A stretch of 64,000 bases of DNA from Juglans regia (lineage: Eukaryota; Streptophyta; Magnoliopsida; Fagales; Juglandaceae). This document shows positions 14,601 to 26,600 of the stretch, one piece after another. Position 1 is the first letter of the stretch; the number at the start of each line of letters is the position of its first letter. The stretch lies in assembly GCF_001411555.2 (NCBI RefSeq), contig NC_049903.1, positions 17,031,234 through 17,095,233 of the forward strand. Direction: 5' to 3'. The notes under the pieces were generated by a model. That model was not told the origin of the DNA, searched no databases, and saw only the letters and a program-made list of their open reading frames with translations. A program made the translations under genes and the position numbers.

Positions 14601-17600
14601 CCGTACAATCTTGAAAATAGCACTCAAAAGTTGAACAAAGCTTTCAGATGATAGGCTCCTCAACTTGCTTGCAAGTGATGCACCTCCACCTGAGTCACCA
14701 CACAATCAAGGCTGAAACAAACAGATCACGAGCACAAAAGAATCTATTGTATCTGTATAAAAGAGTGGCAATAAACTTCTCACCATCAGAATCAGCTGTT
14801 CGTTCTCCAGTGGTGAAATCTGACTCCAATGGCCGGAGGAGGAGGATGGGAAGCAGCTCTGCAACTGCAGTCTTAATAGCAATTTTCATATCAGCAGTAA
14901 GCGTGTCTCGGTAGATCCTCAACACAGAAGGGAGCTTTGCCTGTTATTGATCACCATATCATGAGATGTTTACCCTAATTGAATCCAGGTCTGACTTCCA
15001 TACGTAAATTAAATAAAATACCAGAAAAACAGCATAAATATTAGTGCTCAGTGGATCAGGGTAAATGTTTTTAATAACAATTCCATCAACAACATTTTTT
15101 TGATGAGTAAACAATGCCGTCAATAGCATTGACAGTAAAAAGATTACATTTAAAGCACCTAGAACCACATGTCATAAGCATTGACCAGCAAATGGTGTTT
15201 GGATCAAAATGATAAACTGAATACATCAAACCTAGCATGTCAAGACATTCTGCAAAATAATTTAAGCGAGACCATCCATCAAACCAAACTTTTTACCAGA
15301 GTGCTTAACTTCATTCATTTATCATAATACAGAAGTCATGATTGCAGAAAATCTCAAAGATTGCGCTGAATATATTATTGTTTTTAACAAAACTTCTGTC
15401 TTCTCACCTTTCTTCTTTTCCAAAAAATCATTGTCTTTTCACCTTTTTTATATAATTTTTGTACCATATTCCTCTAACATGTTTGAAACAAATACAAAAT
15501 TTAAGTGTTGACTCCTAAGTCACGTAGATAAAATATATAGAGATATTTGCAATCTTCAATAGCAACACACAAGATACGCAATGCTAATTTTGTAATATCC
15601 AGAGCCTCAACTGGAAATCATTGAGGCTCTCTTGCATATAACCAACTTCACAAACATTAGTCAGATACTTTGAATAACCTAAAAAGCTTCTATTAACACA
15701 TTAAATTCAATTAAGAGTCCGCAAACATTTGCAATTCTAAAATATATTTAAGATTTCAAACCTCTCTTGTATCTACATTCTTCATCTTGTATGCATAATA
15801 TCAAAAATAAAAATCCAAAATTCTCATTTTCCAATTTTACAAGCGAACTCTTACATATTACTTATGTCCTTCAAGACCATGGGTAAAGTAACGACACCAG
15901 TGATCACATCATTAAGGATACAAATAGAAAAACTATTATTAAAGAATATGGCATGTTGAAAATTAAACAATTTTTGTAGGCTTAATAACAGCCAGCATCA
16001 CCATCTAGGAAGCATGAACTTAATTACAAGACTCATGGAATTTTCTCTGCTACGTGAAAAGTATTGGTCACTCGTACACTTTCTACTTTCTTGACAATGC
16101 AGTGACTCTTACACGTGAGTAACAGGAATGTTTAAGAGTCGGACAGCATAACTATTACCAAATTCACAGCTTAAGAGAAAATTTTAATTTATTATAAAAA
16201 ACAAGGTACATGATATATGTACAGAAAAAAAGGATAAGTAATATGGTCAACTGTCTAAACACAATCTTACAGACGATTACTCACAGTTCTGAGCAATCCA
16301 ATTATGATGGGAAGAAGACGATCCTGAAAATTAGTGGTCTCTTCTTCATCCAACTTAACCTGCTGACATGTCAATTTAGTTATCAGTTCACAGAGTGCAT
16401 CCAAAATTAATCCTGAAAGTCACATGATGAGATTCTAAATAAAATTACTTATAAGGAAAACAAGTACAAACTTTTTTCTTTTAACTTACAAAAATAAATT
16501 CATAACAAATTTGATATAAAAGCAACCATATAGATAAGGAAACAGTGAATGAAAATTCTAGAACATCCGAATCCATACATGTCAAAACCAGGACATGAAG
16601 TGCCACGATTTGGGTGCTAAACCAAACCAGTAAAAGTAATCATGTATTCAGGCCCTCACAAAAGCCCAGTACATTTTATTCTGCAATTGTGCCAATAACA
16701 CTACATGAACCAAATTTATGTTTACCCGGAATGGGGAATATTAATGGAAGGGCAGAGGCTGTAGGAGAACATAAAAAGATGAATAAAACCAGAGATATGC
16801 CAAAAATAAACTTTTTTTAATATGTAATATGCCAAAAATAAAACTGTTGATTAGAAAAATATTGTAGCTAGGAGAAATAGTCAGAATGTCAGAACAAAAT
16901 ATTAATGTCTTTAAAACTGGTTGCCGTCCTCAAATATAATTGTTTCAGGTACCGAGAAAAGATATTTGCAACCGTGAATTGTGCAACCGTCACGTAATCG
17001 CTTTGAAAAAAGTAAATAAAACATTGCACCCACATGAAAAAAATTAATTTTTTAATAGTAGACCCACTCTTTTTCAAAGCGATTACGCGGCGTTTACGCA
17101 CTTCACGGTTGTATGTAAAATTACTCTTCAGATACCAACAGATCAAGTTGGCTGACATGCAATCACAAGACATGTTTCCTCCGTTTCGTACAAAGCACCA
17201 TAGTGCAGAAAATTATAATTTCTGGCATGGACAAAAAAGTGTTTTTAAACAAGCCAATTAGAGAAACCAGAGCATTCAATCTCAAGGGCAGGCAAAAAAT
17301 GAAGCCACTAAGCTTACATCATCATCTTTTCCATTTGTCGGAATGGAAGCCCTTGCTTTCACTTGGGACAAAATTAGAACGTCTGAATCTCCAGCATCAT
17401 GTATTGAAGCGCGCATAAATTCTGCTGAAAGAATGCTACAAAAATAAATGTAATCAGTTACTACTGGCTGATCAGTATGACTCCATTGAACCTAAAGTTC
17501 GCAAAACCGGGTAATGACAAAGAGCCAGTTAATGATAACTATAAACTATAAGGAGCGGTTCAATTAAAAACCCAACAAATAGAGAAATGGGTATTTCATG

Positions 17601-20600
17601 AAATTATGGCATACAGAAGGTAAGTTTACCTAACACCACCACTACAAACCAAAATTTTGTCTATAAAAAAGTTTGATTGGAACATTATATAAACCATTAT
17701 GGGTCATAACACCCGAATCAGCACATAACTGCTGCAAGCATACCAAATTATTAATTTGAAAATGCCCATGTGGTATGACATAAATCCCAAAACCTGCCTT
17801 CTTTGTATAACCAAAAAATGTAAAGAAAAGTCAATTAAGTCTGCTTGTTTTGGCTGAAAAGGTTTTCAGTAAAACGTTTTCAGCTTTTCGTGTGTTTGTT
17901 AGGAGTGGAAATGGAGTCAACGGAAAATGTTAGGTAGGTCAACAAGAAAAATAGACTTCGGGGCATCAAAATACCCTCTCGAGAGCCATAAACATTTTTT
18001 GGACCACTCTCTCCAATTTCCTCATTTCCAAATCCAACTAGCAGATTTGTCGACCACTATAGAGCAACGCAACCACCTCACTCCCCAGCTAGCTCCACCA
18101 CTCCGCCTACACTACCCCTTACTGCCCACCATCACTCTGCCTATGCAAACTCCTGCCACAGCTCTGCCCACTTTGATCGAAAATTTCTTATTTTCCTCAT
18201 TTATGTGGAAACAAACATAGCCTAAAAAAGCAGAAAAATGGGGAAAATAGTTGTAGAATACAACATAGAGGAGCAATCATGGTCTTAAAACTTAATTCCA
18301 TGGGATTGACCCAATTTTTGGGTACCAATGGCTGTTGTCGGTAAATTCTTGACTAATCAATAAACAAAGATACCTTTTTCTTTATTGGTAAAAAATGTTG
18401 TATTGATCATAAGGATAGGCAAGAGCCCAAGTAAACGGGAGATATACAAGAGCAACGCCTAGGCATGATGTTCCACTGATACAAGAAATTCATGAAAGTT
18501 CATGCCATTAAAATCAATTACAATCAACCAATGGCACAAGGTATTGAAAAAGAAAGTTCTAATCTCATCCATTAACCACTCATGATCTTCATTTCTCTCG
18601 TTCATCTCCCTCAAAAGGCACCACCATAGGCAAATCGGAGCCATCTTCCAATATTGCGGCAATCTGAGAAGTGCCTTGAAGGACTCTCCATGAAGCTAAG
18701 AAATCGATCACCCTTGTTGGCATCACCCAAGCTACACCTACCCTAGCAAAGATGTCATTCCACAACGTTGGGGCAGTCTCACAAAGTATTAGTAGATTAG
18801 CAACTAACTCCCCACTCCTTTTGCACAAATAACACCAATCCAAGACTCTGATTTGTCGTTTTCTTAAGTTGTCTATTGTGAAGATCTTCCCCAAAGATAT
18901 AAAAAAGGTTGCCTTTAAGGGGGCCTTTGTCTTCCAAATACTCTTCCATGAGATAAATTTGCATTTTGTGTATTCATGGATTGGTAGGAATGGACAGTGA
19001 ATTTTCCTTTCACCAAGGGGCGTCAAAAATATTTATCTTCAACTCCCCCCTCATAGGAATAGAGTATACTAGGTTATAGAATTTGGAGAAAGCGTCGACT
19101 TCCCAATTTTTGGGTGGCTCTAAAAAATTGTGGCATTCCATTGAGGAGTGTAGTTGGATTGATCTAGAAGGCCTGCAATCAAGGCTTCCTTCATTCTTGC
19201 CATACCATAGAATTCTAGATAAGCTTCCTTGAGTGCCCTTTCGCCACAACATACGTCAAGCCAGAATTTGATTCTAAACCCATCACCCATCTCAAAGCAT
19301 GTATAACTAAAGTATGTAGTCCATTCTCTTCTAATGTGCTTCCAAAGCCCCACCTCATATGGTCCACTCACCTTGTTCAAGCACCAACCACCCCATGCTC
19401 TACCGTACTTTGAATCTATGACGGTTCTCCACGAGGCTCCCCCATTCTTGGTGATATCTCTATAGCCATTTGCCCAACAAAGCCTTGTTAAAAAATTTCA
19501 AATTTCAGATATACAAACCTTCTTATGAAATTGGGGAACAGGCTATGGCCCATTTTACCAAATGAAATTTTTTTGATAATTAATAAAATTTATTGATCAT
19601 CATAATTAGGCATAGCCCAAGTACACAGGTAGTATACAAGAGAGAAATACCTAATTACAACCTACAGACAAAAAAAGAAACATAAAAGTCATTAAAACTA
19701 TCCCCCTCAAATACAATAGCCTTAGCCCATCAAAAATAAAAAAAGTAACAAAGACTGTAAAAATAAGTCTCTAATCCCCCCCAATGATCATTCTCTATTT
19801 TCAAAACATCTTCCATTCCTCTCATTCCATATACACCACATAAGACAGAGGCACCATCTTCCAAACAACTGTTATTTGGTGATTTTCTCATATTCCACTC
19901 CAACAAGCTAAAAGATCCACCACTCTCTTAGGCATCACCCAAGCAATGTCCAGTCTTATAAAAATTCTATCCCATAGAGCCTTTGCCACATCACAGTGGA
20001 AAAGAAAATGATCCGTCGATTTGCCATTCCGTTTACACAGAAAGCACCAATCCATTATGAAAAAACCACACTTCCTCAACTTGTCTATGGTCAGAATTTT
20101 CCCATGAGGCCAGCCAACCAAAAAAAGCAACTTTTAGAGGCACTTTGCTTTTCCAAATGCACTTCCAAGGGAAGACAATGGAAGTATAAGAAAACATAAC
20201 ATTATATAAGGATCTAACTGCGAAATTATTATTCCCTGGATACATCCCAAGCAGTTTATCCTCCACACCACAGTCTAAATTCAAAGCATACAAGGTGCTG
20301 TAAAAATCAGAAATGCCTCACTTCCGAGTCTTGAACTGCTCTTATAAATGATACATTCCACTGCAGCAGGCCATTCAAGGAAATCATATAATCAGCAACA
20401 GAAGCTTCCTTATGCAATGCAATTCTGAAGAGAGAAGGATAAACCTCCTTTAAAGCAACGTCTCCACACCAAACATCAACCCAAAAGCTGACACTAGTAC
20501 CATGCCAGCCACAAATCTGAAATTTCAAATGAAATCCTCCAGCCCTTCCTTATAAATTTCCATACTCCCACACCATACGATCCACGCACTTCATTAGAAA

Positions 20601-23600
20601 TCCAACCTCCCCAAGTGCTCCCAAATTTAGCATCAACCACAATCCTCCATAGTCATCTCTTTCTTGGTGGTACATCCACAACCATTTCCCAAGAAAGTCC
20701 TTATTGAAAATAATCAACTTTCTAAGTCCCAACCCTCCACAAGAAAGGGGTGTACAAATCTTGTCCATCAGAAATTTAAATACATCATTCATTACCCCCC
20801 GCCCCCCGCCCCCCCAATAGGAAATCTCACTGAAGTTTCTCTATATGGTGAGCCACCTAGGAGGGAAGCGGAAATATTGATAACAAAAAGATTGGTAAAG
20901 TGGAGAGGGTATTTTTAATAAGTGTGACTCTACCACCTTCAGAAAAGTACATCATCTTTCAACTAGCAAGTTTCTGCTGCATTTTTTCCAGCACATCATT
21001 CCAAATTGATATCAATTTGTATGGAACACCCAATGGGAGGCCAAGATATTTCATTGGCAACTGAGATATCTTGGATCCCTGGATGAAAGCCATACTTTCC
21101 ACATTATGAACATGCCCCACCAAAACTACATCTGATTTGGCCAAGTTCACCTTCAATTGAATCAGCTTTGAAGCATAGAAATAGAGCCTTAAGGCATCAT
21201 TTGTTTGCACAACCATTTTTATCTTATCTCATCTAATCATTACAACTTTTCCAAATTCTCACACAAAATAAAATAAAAAATTCAACTTTTTCAAATCCCA
21301 GAACAAAAATAATATTAAAAAAAAATATTTTAACAATATTTTATTTAATTTTCAACTTTTATCTCAACTCATCTCATCTCATCTGCGAAAACAAACGAAG
21401 ACTAAGACTCAAATACAGTCATGGCTGGCCTCACAAAATATTAGGGTATTGTCAGCGAATAAGAAATGAGATACATTGAGAGAACCACTATTTACCTCCC
21501 CTACTGAGACGCCGAATAAGAAACCACCCTCCACAACACCTAAGATCATTTTGCTAAATGCTTCCATTATGAAACCAAATAGTAATAGGGGCAGAGAAAC
21601 TTGCAATTGAGATGCAATGTTTGATCCATGAGCATCGTTTCACCCCAAAATCACATCTCTCGAGCATATATATTAAGAAGCTCCAATTGACTTGATCATA
21701 AACATTTTCCATATCTAGTTTGCAATGAAGCACTAACTCCCCGACTTGAGTCTACTATCCAAGCATTCATTGGCAATAAGCAAAGAATCAACCATTTGCC
21801 TCCCCTTTACAAAGGCATTTTGGGGCTTTGATATTAACTTCTCCACCACCATGCTTAACCTATTCGCCAAGACTTTTGAGATGATTTTGTACATCCCACT
21901 CACTAAGCTAATGGGGCGATAATCGTTAACCTCAACCACACCCAGTTTTTTTGGAATGAGAGCAATGAAGGTTGCATTGAGGCTTTTTTCGAACCTTCAA
22001 TTTTCATGGAATTCTTCAAAAACCCCCATGATATCACCCTTGATCATTTCCCAAAAAGTCTGAAAAAGAACACCATAGAGAAGCAATCTAGACTTGGGGC
22101 TTTATCACCCGCCATACTTTTTAACACTTCTCGAACCTCCATCTCTTCAAAAGACCTTTCAAGCCATCCTACTTCTTGTGAGTTGATAGCATCAAAAGTA
22201 AGTCCGTCTAGGTTTGGTCGCCAAGAAAATTGTTCTAAAAGCAAATCTTCGTAGTAGTTGACAATGTGATCTGTGATCCGTGATCTCAGGTTGGTTAGAG
22301 ATCCGCAATCTCGGGTTGTTCCTCCTATGCGAATTAGCCACTCGGTGGAAAAACTTTGTACATTTATCCCCCTCCTTCAACCATAAGGCTCTTGATTTTT
22401 GTATCCAAGATATCTCTTCCAAAAGAGAAACCCTTTGAAGTTCCACAGATGCTTCCCTTTCCACTTGTATTAGTTCCCTTTCCTCCACCACACCCTCCAA
22501 TCCCTTAAGTTCCTCCAAGAGTGAGTTCTTCTGGCCTTCCACATTGCCAAGCACCTGTTTATTCCAGCTCTTCAAGTCTTTCTTCAGTGCCTTCAGTTTG
22601 CATGCCACGATGTAACTTGGATTTCCTTGGAATTGATCAAAAGACCACCATTGTTTGACTCTATCAATGAAGCCCTCTGATTTCAACCACCGATTCTCAA
22701 ATTTGAGGAAGTACCTTGGGCCTTCATGTACACCTCCACAATCAAGAAGGATAGGAAAATGTTCTGAACACAATCTGGGAAGTTGCTTTTGAATAAGATT
22801 CGGATAATGTGTTTACAAATGGTCTTTGAAACAGCTACATACAATCCTAGCATAGTGTTGAATCTCCTTTACTTTGTGGAGGACCCATTTCGAAGTTTGG
22901 CTATCACTGGGGTGTAAGAAATTCAAAGGGGTAGGTGCCTCCAAGAATTCCTCATCCATGGGACTCGACTAAAGTAATAATGGACCATCTTCCTTCTCCA
23001 GCTCAGGACTCAACACCTGCCAGTGCTCCTTCTCAGCCCCCATCAAAATCATACATAACCAATGCACCCATGGAAGTTTCGACCCCTGCTATGACCACAT
23101 CACAATCCCCATCTTCATTAGAAGCCTTACCCGACGTCAAGTCTTCTTCTAATGGAAGTTTCGACCAATTCTGCGGAGACACAAGTGAGTTCTCATCGTC
23201 ATTGGCCTTGATTTCATCTACAATTTATACCTCGGAAACAAGTACAACTTCCTCTGTTATTGCCGGTGCCATCGCCACCACTATGTATAGGCCGGTATGT
23301 CATCCACCAAATTGCCCTCCTTTGTCGATCCTTTTTGTGCCATCCCCGTCCGATGATTCATTGGCTCCAATGTCGATTTCGTGATTTTGGAGGAAGACCT
23401 GACTTTGAAGGAATTGAACAAGGTTTTTTTTTACCCTCCAACACTGGGTTGGATGGCCTGAAACCGAATGGGCATTCATCTTACTTTTTTCAGCCTGTGA
23501 GATCCGAGGCCCATAATTCCTTCTTTCATTTGCTCCCGAGCCCAATCCACAGCCCATAACTTTCAAATACCAAGTCCAGCCCCATACCCTTGTTTACCAT

Positions 23601-26600
23601 CCGAATAAAGCCACTAACCATCTCCCTCAAATCCATCATCTTCTTTTGTAGGCTATCTAAAGTCATATGCTCTGCACCGTGACATTGAGCAGAGCGCCCC
23701 CTCCCTTCTTGCCTAAGTTTTGTTGGCTGGCAGCACATCAGACTACCATGTCCGACACGTCTCTTTAACTGTAACACCTTGCTGCTTCGAAATGTCCATA
23801 TTTATCTTAGAGCTCTTAAACAACTGCCCATTTCTTCTCGGTGCTTTCTCTAGCATGCAATGGACTTCTTCAACGGTAGAATCAAGGCATGGGGTCAAGA
23901 CAGCCTCCGTGTACGTCTTGACTAAGCCTTCCGCTGAATTGTTTTTGTTTGATAGTTCCATCCAACCCCTTCCAATTCCTTTATCCCAGTTTTTCCCACA
24001 ATGTCATGTACCTCATGAAGCTCCATGGCCATTTTTCTCCAACCCTTACCTTCCACTACTTCAAGGATTATGATGACGCTTCTTCTTCCACCCCATCTGC
24101 ATTCAACTATAGTCAAGAACCTTCCATAATCAATTAGATCATCATTGTGCAATAAACACATTGATGCCGATAGGGTAAGTTTTGAAAAATTCATTTTTTT
24201 CCATTTGATCTGGCAATAATGTTTTAAATTCCGTTCCAGTGATCACTCCGGTTTAAGTACTGGAACGGAATATTTTGGTACCAATGTATTTCAATGCACC
24301 GTTTTGGGATTAATTATATATTATATATAAATATTTATATGTATATATAAACTAACAACTATTAGAATAAATAAATATATATATATATATGTAAGTGTGT
24401 ATCATGTATATGTGTATATATGGAAGAATTGAAAATTTATAAAATGAATATATGTTGAAAAAATCACAAACTTGAGTCGAGACACAAAAACAAAGAAAAA
24501 AAAAGAATAGAGAATTTATTAAAAATAATGATATTTAAAAAAGAGAAAATGAGGGGACATATTTAAAGTTACAAAAAAATTAAAATTATATAAATACATT
24601 TTATATTCTAGAATTAATTAAATACCATCTGAATTTAAAATGTACAAAAATGTCATTCAAGCACAAGAAAATTACAAAAACAGTCCAAAACGGAATAGGG
24701 ACCGAAATGCCAATTCTAGCCGGAATTTGACAAGAATGGCCGGAACGGGCCGGAATTTGGAGCAAAACGAAACGAGGAGGTATAGTATACCGGATACTAC
24801 ACCGGAACAAAAAATTCCAATCGTAACGACCGGAACGGAACGGAATTTAAAACTCTGTCGAGCACACTCCTCCAACCACTGCACGAGCCATTTCACAGCT
24901 GAGTTTCCCAGGACTAACTCTTTCACTACCTTTCTACCTCTCTCTACAATACACACCGATCAACCACCTTCAATAGAGAGCTCAAAAATCTTTGTTCAAT
25001 AAGAATCATTTTTGTATATCCCATCTTTATGGACTTGAGCCTCTTTAACAGCAAAAAGATGCTAGATAGGATGATGATCCTCGACAAACCATCATCGACA
25101 AATTCATAAGCATCACAAGTAACAAAAATACTACCAAATATAGAGCCAATTTCCTATAATTGGGCAAGTGTTAAAAACAAAATACATTGGGTCTGCTATC
25201 CATAATCATATTTTCTTACCCCCAGGGGGAAAGGCCCTTCACTTTTTGGCTAGTTGTAAGCGAGGATAGATTTGAACGCCCGAAACCATGGTTCGTCGCC
25301 ACGTGCTCTTATTAATTAACACTAGCCCTAGATCCGTCCCCTAAAAATGAATCAATACTTTTTACTCGAGCTCCATCATGATCATGAGATATTCTTTTGG
25401 CAAGTATATATGCATTCAATTGAGCAATAAAAATAAGAGGAATAATTTAAGTACACTATGCACACTAGAGTTCTAACGTTACAATTAAGAATGTGGTGAA
25501 TTCAAAAAATCGAGTATAGTCAAGGAACAATTGCGACCTACCATCATAAAAACATGGACTTAATGCGAAAGTATGATGTTGTAGTTATAACTACCAAAAA
25601 ATAAAGAAAATTACTAAACACCCTTTTTTAATTGCATACATAAACACCCACTCACATAAACAAGGGGTTGGGTAAGAGACAGAGAGTGAATAAATATTGA
25701 TGGTTAAAGAAGTCCATAGACCTTATAAAAAAAAAAAGTCTGCAGATATAGCCATTCATATTTGGCTGATAAACTACAAAGCCTATAATGTCAAAGACTA
25801 CATATTGTAATACATTCTTCTTTGTTAGAAAACAAGACAAGCAAAAGTACATAAGAAGAACATGCTTAAACATGGTTTTTGGAAAGATTCGCTTTACATG
25901 CATGAGAAGAACATGCTTAAATATGTTGTATTATTAGGGATTCAAGAGGGACAAGTGACTAGTAAGAAAGGACATGGATAGAAGAAAGAAATTTAAGTCA
26001 AATCTCACATAACCGAGGCCCTTTTTTACGTAAGTAATAAACAGACGTTTAAAAACCTAAACAAGACAAGATCATTAGAATTGATCAAGTCTGTCTACCA
26101 AAAGGGCAGCAAAGAAAAGCAAAGCAACAACCAATAGGACCTAGGCCACTTTGAGGTGAGCCCAAACCCACATTTCATATATAAAATCTCAACCTAAGTT
26201 CAACCAAAGACTAATATCTGCGTAAGCACAGTTACTGAACTCAACCCAGATGTGGCAATGAGCAGTCACAATCCAATTTGGCCCAAATTTAACACCATAT
26301 ATCTGCCAAACAAATATCAGTCCCAAGGAGTTGGAAAGGTCTATCTTCTTTGAAGTGGGTTAGAGGCAGAAGTCAAGGATCTCGTGGTTCAAAGAGGGAT
26401 AAAAACACTAAATTTTTTCCCTAGGTGGCAAATTCTCATCACAGAAATGATTTAGTGGATTCTTTAGTTATTAAGGGTCTATAGTTTTTGAATCTACAAA
26501 CTATAGGGAGAACATGATATAATTCTACAAGAGCATGTCTACTAAACAATTTACATGGTGACCAAAATTGGATGGCCTTCCATTCCCATTTACTGATGCG

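Noticed and set aside
16360..16412. Upstream extension of VPS54 exon 5 (GATTAATTTTGG...)
   Set aside because: An acceptor-like TTTCAG exists, but using it adds 53 bases and leads to an early stop in the required phase.
17927..18220. 97-codon proline-rich ORF
   Set aside because: It fills a TAA-flanked non-autonomous element and shows no family resemblance; open by composition.
22935..24137. Proline/serine-rich plus-strand ORFs that look protein-like
   Set aside because: They are the reverse of the LINE ORF1 region on the minus strand, whose reading ([20 protein letters not shown]) fits a known family.
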